From Weissella diestrammenae (lineage in GTDB: Bacteria; Bacillota; Bacilli; Lactobacillales; Lactobacillaceae), in the NCBI RefSeq assembly GCF_014397255.1, contig NZ_CP060724.1, forward strand, positions 1,178,001 through 1,242,000: 64,000 nucleotides of DNA, read 5' to 3'. The translations under genes and the position numbers were made by a program. This document shows positions 57,046 to 64,000 of this stretch, in pieces. Position 1 is the first letter of the stretch, and each line of letters starts with the position of its first letter. Below the pieces are notes generated by a model. That model worked only from the letters and a program-made list of their open reading frames with translations, searched no databases and had not been told where the DNA came from.

Positions 57046-57906
57046 GTGGATTTTAAAAATTTTTCAAATAAGTATCACCCTTTGATTGAAATGACCTTAG
57101 AGCATGAGTTATTGAAAGATGTTGTGGCTGGCGATTTACAACGAGCAATGAGCTATGCAGTATTAGCAGGTGGCAAACGCTTACGCCCATTGTTAACATT
57201 GGCTGTTAGCCAGACATTTGGCGTGGCACCGGAAAAGATAGTCAAAGCGGCAAGTGCGGTTGAGTTAATGCATACCTACAGCTTGATTCATGATGATTTA
57301 CCTGCAATGGACGATGATCAGACAAGACGTGGGCAACCGACAACACACATTGCATTTGGTGAGGCGATTGCTATTTTGGCTGGTGATGCTTTACAACCAT
57401 TGGCATTTCAGTGGTTAATTGATCCTAATTTGCGACCAGATCAGCAGGCGGATTTAGTCATGAGCTTGGCAAAAGCCTCTGGCGGTCAAGGTATGGTTGC
57501 TGGTCAAATAGCGGATATGGCGGCAACCAATGGTGACACATTATTATTAGCTGATTTGGAGCAGTTACATCTTAAAAAGACGGGAGCGCTTTTAGCTTAT
57601 TCGATGGTTGCGGGAGGCGTCATGGCTGATGTATCAAGTCGTACGCAAGAACAATTGGTTCATTTTGGACAAGCATTTGGGTTAGCTTTTCAAATTAAAG
57701 ATGATTTACAAGATGGCTACCAGGATGACGATGAGAATAAGCAATCTTATCTGCAGCTCTTAGGTGCAGCAGGCGCAAAGAAGTATCTAACGAAACATGT
57801 TCAATTAGCAAAAGCTGCTTTGGCAGATTTGACAGATGAAACAGGGATTGATGTTAGTTTATTGATGTCAAGTTTGGCATATTTTGATGATATGGTGGAA
57901 AAATAG
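57046..57906 (+). CDS. ispA: short-chain polyprenyl diphosphate synthase (farnesyl/geranylgeranyl)
   Basis: 286 residues with a GTG start and GAGG upstream. The first aspartate motif is DDLPAMDDD (from D83) and the second is DDLQDGYQDD (from D219). It extends dimethylallyl/geranyl diphosphate with isopentenyl diphosphate, feeding undecaprenyl and quinone synthesis. Its stop overlaps the tlyA start region. Confidence 0.92.
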   Translation: MDFKNFSNKYHPLIEMTLEHELLKDVVAGDLQRAMSYAVLAGGKRLRPLLTLAVSQTFGVAPEKIVKAASAVELMHTYSLIHDDLPAMDDDQTRRGQPTTHIAFGEAIAILAGDALQPLAFQWLIDPNLRPDQQADLVMSLAKASGGQGMVAGQIADMAATNGDTLLLADLEQLHLKKTGALLAYSMVAGGVMADVSSRTQEQLVHFGQAFGLAFQIKDDLQDGYQDDDENKQSYLQLLGAAGAKKYLTKHVQLAKAALADLTDETGIDVSLLMSSLAYFDDMVEK

Positions 57907-57908
57907 TG

Positions 57909-58757
57909 ATGGCAGGAATTGAAAAAGAGCGAGTGGATGTTTTGGCAGTGCAACAGGGCTTGTTTACTTCGCGAGAGCAGGCAAAGCGAGCAGTTATGGC
58001 AGGTGAAATATTAGGTGAAAATGAGCAGAGAATGGATAAAGCCGGCGAAAAAATTGCTGTGACAACCGAACTCCATTTGAAAGGTGCCCCAATGCCATAT
58101 GTCTCACGTGGTGGGTTTAAGTTAGAAAAAATGTTGACTGTTTTTGAGATCGACGTTTCAGATAAAACGGTATTAGATATTGGTTCGTCAACAGGTGGGT
58201 TTACTGACGTAGCCTTACAAAATGGGGCTAAGAAAGTTTATGCGCTGGACGTCGGAACAAATCAATTAGTGTGGAAGTTACGTTCAGATGAACGTGTGAT
58301 TGTTATGGAAAACACTAATTTTCGCTATGCAAAACAGGCAGATTTTAAAGATGGTCAACCGGAAGTGGCCACAATTGATGTCTCATTTATTTCATTACGT
58401 TTGATTTTAGAGCCATTATCAAACATTTTAGTTGAAGGTGGTTCGGTGGCAACGTTGATCAAACCACAATTTGAAGCAGGCCGTGAAGCGGTTGGCAAAC
58501 ATGGTATTGTTAAGGATGCAGCAACACACTTAGCAGTGATTAATCAGGTTGCTGACTTCGCACAGTTAGCAGGATTTAGTATTGTTGGATTGGATTTTTC
58601 GCCAATTAAAGGTGGTTCAGGAAATATCGAATTTATTGCGCATTTGGTATTAGATGGGGGCATGAAAACCATTGATGCTAGAACTAGGGAACAAGTTGTT
58701 GAGGCAGCACATATGCAGTTAAATGCACATCAAGGGGAAGAAAATGGCAAGAAATAA
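57909..58757 (+). CDS. tlyA: TlyA-family rRNA methyltransferase (hemolysin A homologue)
   Basis: 282 residues: an S4 RNA-binding domain (about 6-65) and an FtsJ-like methyltransferase domain with the SAM loop LDIGSSTGGFTDVAL and the IDVSFISLRLIL motif. It is the YqxC-type protein found between ispA and argR in Firmicutes. Mycobacterial TlyA methylates rRNA ribose; here the substrate is inferred. GTG 57906 is an alternative start. Confidence 0.9.
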   Translation: MAGIEKERVDVLAVQQGLFTSREQAKRAVMAGEILGENEQRMDKAGEKIAVTTELHLKGAPMPYVSRGGFKLEKMLTVFEIDVSDKTVLDIGSSTGGFTDVALQNGAKKVYALDVGTNQLVWKLRSDERVIVMENTNFRYAKQADFKDGQPEVATIDVSFISLRLILEPLSNILVEGGSVATLIKPQFEAGREAVGKHGIVKDAATHLAVINQVADFAQLAGFSIVGLDFSPIKGGSGNIEFIAHLVLDGGMKTIDARTREQVVEAAHMQLNAHQGEENGKK

Positions 58758-59193
58758 AACTGAACGACAAGCGGATATTAAGCAAATTATCAATGAAGTT
58801 CAAGTACAAACGCAAGAGGAACTCGTTGAATTACTCAATGCCCGTGGTTGGGATGTCACACAAGCGACCGTTTCAAGAGATATTGCAAGTATGCAATTAG
58901 TCAAGGTACCATTGGACGCTGGTGGTTTTGCTTATGGTCTCATGAATGGCGCTGACTATCTATCGCAAATTGGAGCGATTATGGTTGAAAAAAGTACAAC
59001 CTTGCGCGTTCAAGCTAATATGGTCATGATTCGAGTCGTACCAGGAACTGGGCCGGCGATAAAGACAGCCATTGAAGAAGTCAATTTTCCTGAAGTCTTT
59101 GGTATCATTGGTGATGACGCTGGGGTGCTAATCATTACAACCGAGAAAACAACTGGGGCTGAATTTGCAAAAAAATTACGTCAATTAAAATAA
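58744..59193 (+). CDS. argR: arginine repressor ArgR/AhrC
   Basis: 149 residues: an N-terminal winged helix (QADIKQIINEVQVQTQEELVELL, VTQATVSRDIASM) and a C-terminal arginine-binding/hexamer domain with GTGPAIKTAIEE and IIGDDAGVLIITT. ATG 58744 follows AAGGGGAA and overlaps tlyA by 14 bp. It controls arginine metabolism by arginine-dependent DNA binding. Its place before recN is conserved in Firmicutes. Confidence 0.95.
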   Translation: MARNKTERQADIKQIINEVQVQTQEELVELLNARGWDVTQATVSRDIASMQLVKVPLDAGGFAYGLMNGADYLSQIGAIMVEKSTTLRVQANMVMIRVVPGTGPAIKTAIEEVNFPEVFGIIGDDAGVLIITTEKTTGAEFAKKLRQLK

Positions 59194-59208
59194 TTCAGAG
59201 GTGAGCGC

Positions 59209-60891
59209 ATGCTACAAGAACTATCGATTAGAGATTTTGCGATTATATCACAATTGGAGTTGAGCTTTGAGCAAGGAATGACGGTCTTAACTGGTGAAAC
59301 CGGCGCAGGTAAATCGATTATTATTGACGCGGTGAGTTTGTTAGTTGGGGGACGTAGTTCTTCAGATTTTATTCGAGAAGGTGCGAAAAAAGCTGTTTTA
59401 CAAGGTGTTTTCGCATTTGATTCATCACCAGAATTAGAGCAAACGTTGTTATGTTATGGGATCGAATTAACTGATATGCAATTGGTTATCAGTCGTGAAA
59501 TTCATTTAAATGGGCGAAATGTCATTCGAATTAACGGTACATTGATTACAGCAACCATTCTACGTGAGATTGGTCAGCATTTAGTGGATATTCAAGGGCA
59601 AAATGAGCATCAGGAGTTAATGCGTGTTGAACGTCATGGGGAACTACTTGATCAATACGCAGCCAAGGTCATTTTGCCTTTAAGAGCTAAGTATGGTGCG
59701 GCATATCAAGAATATCAGCAATTGCAAAAAACACTCAATAAACGTCAAGCTAATGAACAGGCTTTCGCCCAACGATTAGATATGTTGACGTACCAAGTTA
59801 ATGAATTACAAGATGCGCAACTTATTAGTGGGGAAGAAGAAACTTTAACGGCAGAATTTCAAGAGCTTTCGAATTTTCAAGATGTTTTAGAAGCGCTTTC
59901 GACAGCCCATGAAGCTTTAGCTGGTGAGTGGGATGGCAATGGCTTGGACGTTGTTTCAAAAGCGATGTCTGCTTTAGAAACCATTGAGGAACTTAGTGGC
60001 CGGTATCAAACCCTAGCTCAGAATGTTCGAGATGCCTATTTTGAGTTACAAGAAGCCTCTTCGGACATTCTGTCAGTTCGAGACAGCATGACTTTTGATG
60101 CTGAACGCCTGCAAGAAGTTACCGATCGATTGAATTTAATTCGAACGCTTGAAAATAAGTATGGTGCAACGATTGAAGATGTGTTAGCTTATCAAAACAA
60201 GATTGAAAATGAATTGACAGCAATGGGTGGCGATACCGTGGATCTAGAGACGTTGTCAACACAGGTGGCGTTACTTAAGACAAAAGCGCAGACATTAGCA
60301 GATGAATTGACTAAAAAGCGGCAAGCTGCCGCCGATGAACTGGCAATTGTTATTCATGAACAATTACGTGATCTTTATATGGAGAAAGCTGTTTTCTCGG
60401 TGAAGTTTCAATTACAACCAGCGCTGGTAAGTAGTGGTCAAGAAAGTATTGAATTTTATATTCAAACGAATCCTGGTGAAACAGCAAAACCATTGGCTAA
60501 AATAGCGTCTGGTGGTGAATTAAGTCGGATGATGTTAGCTTTAAAAACGATTTTTGCTAGAAATCAAGGGATCACATCAATTATATTTGATGAAGTTGAT
60601 ACAGGCGTATCTGGACGGGTTGCACAAGCGATGGCCAATAAAATTGCGACAATTGCTGAACAATCTCAAGTACTGACAATCACACATTTACCTCAAGTTG
60701 CAGCAGTAGCAAATCAACATTGGTTAATTGAAAAACATGTGACTGATGGTCGCACAATGACGACCGTTGTACCCTTGAATAATGAGCAGCGCGTTGAAGA
60801 ATTAGCGCGTATGTTGTCAGGCGACAATCTCACTCAAGCTGCACGTCAGAATGCACGGGATTTACTTTCAGCGCAAAAGCATGAAATGTGA
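59209..60891 (+). CDS. recN: DNA repair protein RecN
   Basis: 560 residues of the SMC-like family. Walker A GETGAGKS (29-36), Q-loop region DIQGQNEHQ, two coiled-coil arms, signature ASGGELSRMMLALK and Walker B IIFDEVDTGVSG. It assists double-strand break repair. AGAGGTGAGCG precedes the ATG. It is last gene of the folD operon; the next gene has its own promoter. Confidence 0.96.
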   Translation: MLQELSIRDFAIISQLELSFEQGMTVLTGETGAGKSIIIDAVSLLVGGRSSSDFIREGAKKAVLQGVFAFDSSPELEQTLLCYGIELTDMQLVISREIHLNGRNVIRINGTLITATILREIGQHLVDIQGQNEHQELMRVERHGELLDQYAAKVILPLRAKYGAAYQEYQQLQKTLNKRQANEQAFAQRLDMLTYQVNELQDAQLISGEEETLTAEFQELSNFQDVLEALSTAHEALAGEWDGNGLDVVSKAMSALETIEELSGRYQTLAQNVRDAYFELQEASSDILSVRDSMTFDAERLQEVTDRLNLIRTLENKYGATIEDVLAYQNKIENELTAMGGDTVDLETLSTQVALLKTKAQTLADELTKKRQAAADELAIVIHEQLRDLYMEKAVFSVKFQLQPALVSSGQESIEFYIQTNPGETAKPLAKIASGGELSRMMLALKTIFARNQGITSIIFDEVDTGVSGRVAQAMANKIATIAEQSQVLTITHLPQVAAVANQHWLIEKHVTDGRTMTTVVPLNNEQRVEELARMLSGDNLTQAARQNARDLLSAQKHEM

Positions 60892-60892
60892 G

Positions 60893-60921
60893 TTGAATTT
60901 ACCGCTAAAAACAGGTATGAT
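60893..60921 (+). promoter_or_regulatory. gmk promoter
   Basis: TTGAAT (60893-60898), 17 bp, TATGAT (60916-60921), starting right after the recN stop. GGTAT/ATACC around the -10 forms a small dyad. Confidence 0.65.
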
Positions 60922-60965
60922 TAATACCATTATTAAGATTAATAAAGCTAAAGGAGTGCACGTCC

Positions 60966-61583
60966 ATGAAACGTGGTGTTTTAATTGTGCTGTCCGGCCC
61001 TTCTGGGGTAGGGAAAGGGACTGTGCGCAAAGCGTTATTTGAAGAACCAGACATTGATTTTACGTATTCAATATCAATGACAACACGTTCGCCACGTAGC
61101 GGGGAAATTGATGGAGAAGATTATTTTTTTGTGAGTCGAGAAATATTTGAGCAAAATATTCAAGATGATAATATGCTTGAATATGCCGAATATGTTGGTA
61201 ATTATTATGGCACACCAAAAAGTTTTATTGATCAAACTTTGGCATCAGGCCATGATGTTTTTTTAGAAATCGATGTGCAAGGTGCGTTACAAGTTAAGGA
61301 AAAGATGCCTGAAGGGGCATATATTTTCTTAACACCGCCTGATCTTGAGGCGTTAAAGGCACGTTTGGTCGGCCGTGGGACCGATGCACCAGACGTGATT
61401 GAACGACGGGTTGGTGCTGCAACATCTGAAATCAGAATGATGGCGAATTATGATTATGCCGTTGTTAATGACGAAGTGGCATTAGCCGTCCGACGAATTA
61501 AAGATATCGTTAAAGTTGAACGGTTGCGCGTTAATCGCGTATTACCTGAATATATTGAAATGATAGAGGAGTTAGAAAAATGA
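60966..61583 (+). CDS. gmk: guanylate kinase
   Basis: 205 residues with P-loop GPSGVGKGT (11-19), the GMP-binding [19 protein letters not shown] and the lid region. It phosphorylates GMP to GDP. AAAGGAG precedes the ATG. It overlaps rpoZ by four bases (ATGA), a common gmk-rpoZ pairing. Confidence 0.96.
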   Translation: MKRGVLIVLSGPSGVGKGTVRKALFEEPDIDFTYSISMTTRSPRSGEIDGEDYFFVSREIFEQNIQDDNMLEYAEYVGNYYGTPKSFIDQTLASGHDVFLEIDVQGALQVKEKMPEGAYIFLTPPDLEALKARLVGRGTDAPDVIERRVGAATSEIRMMANYDYAVVNDEVALAVRRIKDIVKVERLRVNRVLPEYIEMIEELEK

Positions 61584-61792
61584 TTTTATATCCATCTGTA
61601 GACAAACTACTCGAAAAAGTAAACTCACGGTATAAGTTGATCGCATTAGGTGCAAAGCGCGCCCATGAATTGGAAAAGGGTAGCTTACCAACGTTAGCTA
61701 AGTTTGACTCAGTCAAGCCAATCGGACAAGCATTTGAAGAAATCGAAGCTGGTAATGTCATTGTTGATCCAAATGAACGTGAATTTGATTAA
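61580..61792 (+). CDS. rpoZ: RNA polymerase omega subunit
   Basis: 70 residues with [25 protein letters not shown], the conserved N-terminal part of omega. It helps assemble beta'. It is coupled to gmk. In most Firmicutes priA follows; here a terminator and polysaccharide genes follow. Confidence 0.94.
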   Translation: MILYPSVDKLLEKVNSRYKLIALGAKRAHELEKGSLPTLAKFDSVKPIGQAFEEIEAGNVIVDPNEREFD

Positions 61793-61807
61793 TTTGTGAA
61801 ATGATAG

Positions 61808-61832
61808 AGACGGGCTAAAACCTGTCTTTTTT
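61808..61832 (+). terminator. gmk-rpoZ terminator
   Basis: AGACGGG (61808-61814) and CCTGTCT (61821-61827) with CTAAAA loop and T6. Confidence 0.85.
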
Positions 61833-61885
61833 AGTTGCTGGATAAATTAAGCTCCTGTAATTGGTCGAAAAGTGAAGGGATGAAC

Positions 61886-62665
61886 ATGGAAATTACAATC
61901 TTAGTTGCAGCACATCGGGCATACCCAATGCCAGAAGATAAGATTTATCAACCGATTGAGGTTGGTGCTGATTTACACGAGTCACACATACCGCGGTTTA
62001 CTCTAGATAATACGGGTGAAAATATCTCAGCCGTTAATTCATTTTATAATGAATTAACGGCAACGTATTGGGCAAAACATAACTTACAATCTCAAGATGT
62101 GATTGGTTTGGCACATTATCGTCGTTTTTTAGGGCGCCGAATGGGACATCGTTATCGCGATTTGCTGACTGATAACGACATAACAAAAGCTTTGTCACAA
62201 GTCGATGTTTTGCTGCCAAGGCAGCGTAATTATGTGATTGAGACGCAAGAACAACATTATTTAAATGCACACGCGCGTTTGCCATATGATGTGATGTACC
62301 AAGTCATTCAAGAAAAATATCCGGATTACATACCGGCTTTTGAGACAATACGCCACGCCAAAAAAGCGCATCTATTTAATATGTTCATTATGAAACAAAG
62401 GGCCTTTCAACAGTATACGGACTTTTTATTTGGTGTTTTATTTGAGGTTGAGCAGCGAATCGATTTTTCAGAGTTAACTGGGCAAGATCAACGGGCATTA
62501 GGGTTCTTGGGAGAACGTCTCATGGACGTTTGGCTCTTGAAAAATCAGATGACTTATCAGGAGTTTCCCGTAGTTACAACGGAAAAAACGAATTGGTTAG
62601 TTAAAGGGTGGCATTTTTTAAAACGGCATTTTGGGCAACGACAACAAGCAAAGACACATTTTTAA
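61886..62665 (+). CDS. DUF4422 polysaccharide biosynthesis protein (putative glycosyltransferase)
   Basis: 259 residues resembling DUF4422, a family of capsule/exopolysaccharide loci: ITILVAAHRAYPMPEDKIYQPIEVGA at the start, then LTATYWAKHN and GLAHYRRFL. ATG 61886 is preferred because GAAGGG lies 6 bases before it; 61880 is possible. It is followed after 12 bp by a GT2 enzyme and then UDP-galactopyranose mutase, so it probably transfers a sugar, perhaps galactofuranose, to a surface glycan. Confidence 0.85.
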   Translation: MEITILVAAHRAYPMPEDKIYQPIEVGADLHESHIPRFTLDNTGENISAVNSFYNELTATYWAKHNLQSQDVIGLAHYRRFLGRRMGHRYRDLLTDNDITKALSQVDVLLPRQRNYVIETQEQHYLNAHARLPYDVMYQVIQEKYPDYIPAFETIRHAKKAHLFNMFIMKQRAFQQYTDFLFGVLFEVEQRIDFSELTGQDQRALGFLGERLMDVWLLKNQMTYQEFPVVTTEKTNWLVKGWHFLKRHFGQRQQAKTHF

Positions 62666-62677
62666 AAGGGGAACAAC

Positions 62678-63577
62678 ATGACGACAAGCGCAGTTATTGT
62701 GACATATAATCGCTTACCGATGTTAAAAGAGGCAATTGCCGCATTACAGAATTCGGCTACACCGGTTGAACATATTATCGTGGTTGATAATCATTCCAAT
62801 GCTGATACGCAGGCATATTTGACGAGTTTAGGCGATACGATTGATTATCTTCGTTTGGATGAAAATATTGGTGGTGCAGGTGGCTTTAATCGTGGTATTC
62901 GTTATTTTATGACAAATACAGACGATGATTTTGTATGGTTAATGGACGATGATACAATGCCCCATGCGGATACTTTGACTAATTTATTAGCGTTTGCGCA
63001 ACTAGCGCATGATTTTGGTTTTTTGGCTTCAGATGTTCGTTGGACTGATGGTCATCGTGCAAAAATGAATAATCCTGCGCCTAAAAACCGGATGAAAAAA
63101 ATTCCAGAAGACGCAACTCAGCCAGAAGAATTGATGAATGCAACTTTTGTCAGTCTACTCATGTCTCGTAAAATCGTGGCTGAAATTGGATTGCCAATTT
63201 CGGAATTCTTTATTTGGGGCGATGATATCGAGTATACAGAGCGTGCGGCGCGAGTTGCGCCAGGATATTTTATTCCAGCAGCAAAGGTTACACATAAAAT
63301 GGCAAGTAATGTTGGCTCGAATGTTATGACTGATTCTTTAGATCGTTTGCCTAGATATTTTTATTCGTATCGAAATAAAGTGTATTATGGGGCAAAAAGA
63401 CATTTTGTTGGGCATGTGAAGTCAAATGTGCGTATTTTGTTAGAGGCTTTGCAAGTGATGCTCAAACCAGGGATTGATCATCGTGGTCAACGCCTTAAGG
63501 TTTTATTTGCTGGTGTTAAAGCAGGCTGGCATTTTAAGCCGCTAGTGGAACACATTAATAACGAACAAAAAATATGA
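62678..63577 (+). CDS. family 2 glycosyltransferase, possible galactofuranosyltransferase
   Basis: 299 residues of GT2: VIVTYNRLPMLKEAI at the N-terminus, the metal-binding WLMDDD (D90-D92) and a later FIWGDDIEYTERA near 185. The opening NIGGAGGFNRGI is typical of GlfT2/rhamnosyl-like members. The gene 47 bp downstream makes UDP-galactofuranose, so this enzyme may use it; that is inference from context. No membrane segment is seen, so it probably acts at the inner membrane face. Confidence 0.87.
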   Translation: MTTSAVIVTYNRLPMLKEAIAALQNSATPVEHIIVVDNHSNADTQAYLTSLGDTIDYLRLDENIGGAGGFNRGIRYFMTNTDDDFVWLMDDDTMPHADTLTNLLAFAQLAHDFGFLASDVRWTDGHRAKMNNPAPKNRMKKIPEDATQPEELMNATFVSLLMSRKIVAEIGLPISEFFIWGDDIEYTERAARVAPGYFIPAAKVTHKMASNVGSNVMTDSLDRLPRYFYSYRNKVYYGAKRHFVGHVKSNVRILLEALQVMLKPGIDHRGQRLKVLFAGVKAGWHFKPLVEHINNEQKI

Positions 63578-63624
63578 TAAACTGGTATCAGGTATTTTAG
63601 AACCGATAAGGTGAGGAGAAAATA

Positions 63625-64000
63625 ATGACATTGAACGATAAAAAATATGATTATTTAGTGGTAGGTGCAGGGCCTTATGGTTCAATTTTTGCCTATGAAG
63701 CTGCAAAACGTGGAAAGCGTTCACTGATTATTGAAAAGCGGCCACATATTGGTGGTAACATGTACACACACACTGAACATGGGATTACCGTTCATGATTT
63801 TGGCGCACATATTTTCCATACAGATAATAAAGAGGTCTGGGATTATATTCGTCAGTTCGCTGACTTTAATGGCTACCAAAATCAAGTGGTTGCAAATTAT
63901 AAAGGTACTTTGTACAATTTGCCATTTAATATGAACACTTTTTACGAGATGTGGGGTACAAAAACACCGGCTGAAGCTAAAGCAAAAATTGATGCACAAA
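63625..64000 (+). CDS. glf: UDP-galactopyranose mutase, 5' part
   Basis: The first 125 codons are present and the gene runs past the window end. YDYLVVGAGPYGSIFAYEA is the FAD loop, EKRPHIGGNMYTH and HDFGAHIFHT are Glf signatures. It converts UDP-galactopyranose to UDP-galactofuranose. GAGGAG precedes the ATG. It is third gene of the polysaccharide locus. Confidence 0.93.
   Translation, partial: MTLNDKKYDYLVVGAGPYGSIFAYEAAKRGKRSLIIEKRPHIGGNMYTHTEHGITVHDFGAHIFHTDNKEVWDYIRQFADFNGYQNQVVANYKGTLYNLPFNMNTFYEMWGTKTPAEAKAKIDAQ

Noticed and set aside
1-64000. CRISPR arrays, insertion sequences, prophage, rRNA genes
   Set aside because: No spaced repeat array, transposase, integrase or rRNA sequence was recognised anywhere in the window.

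Overview
The window reads as the chromosome of a low-to-moderate-GC lactic acid bacterium, most likely Leuconostocaceae and probably a Weissella. The support is a maltose-phosphorylase operon, an arabinose operon of the araBDA type under an AraR (GntR/LacI chimera), CcpA cre sites, a THF riboswitch, a Val T-box, a valS-folC neighbourhood and a folD-xseAB-ispA-tlyA-argR-recN run. This assignment rests on protein recognition only; no database was searched.

Layout. 1-6.7 kb: maltose/maltodextrin use (transporter, GH13, maltose phosphorylase, mutarotase, beta-phosphoglucomutase). Maltose is taken up, phosphorolysed and delivered as glucose 6-phosphate. 7.0-10.7 kb: two vitamin/amino-acid uptake loci with RNA control, a folate ECF S-component behind a THF riboswitch and a tryptophan ABC importer behind a Trp-Trp leader peptide and attenuator. 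10.8-13.1 kb: CcpA-linked pyruvate kinase, a 46-residue protein and tRNA-Lys. 13.2-19.7 kb: araR and araB-araD-araA-transporter, with two AraR boxes, a cre and a terminator each readable in the DNA. 20.7-31.7 kb: aspartokinase facing a lysine/diaminopimelate operon of the acetylated pathway (alr, lysA, dapH, deacetylase, dapA, dapB, asd, patA). 31.9-44.9 kb: housekeeping genes (PTP, RF3, RarA, UspA, HlyIII-like, T-box valS), a probable 6S RNA and several unassigned surface or membrane proteins.

45.05-49.08 kb is the most interesting segment. Between valS and folC lies an AT-rich cassette with a leaderless bacteriocin gene of the lacticin Q/aureocin A53 type on the minus strand (50 codons). 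Opposite it runs an operon encoding an XRE regulator, two bacterial-PH-domain membrane proteins, an ABC permease and an ABC ATPase, the expected immunity/export set. The cassette is bracketed by a perfect 17-bp direct repeat. Its intergenic region has an 11-G tract and a 12-bp palindrome. Two of its immunity genes look broken: a T8 frameshift in a PH protein and an amber codon just after the ATPase signature motif.

49.1-64 kb: folC, RlmD-type methyltransferase, an oxidoreductase, a DEAD helicase, the folD-xseAB-ispA-tlyA-argR-recN operon, gmk-rpoZ, then a surface-polysaccharide locus (DUF4422, GT2, glf) that runs off the window end.

A caution on quality: dapH, dapB, rarA and one PH-domain gene are each disrupted by what looks like loss of one base in a homopolymer. 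Several of these are housekeeping genes, so base-calling error is at least as likely as real decay.
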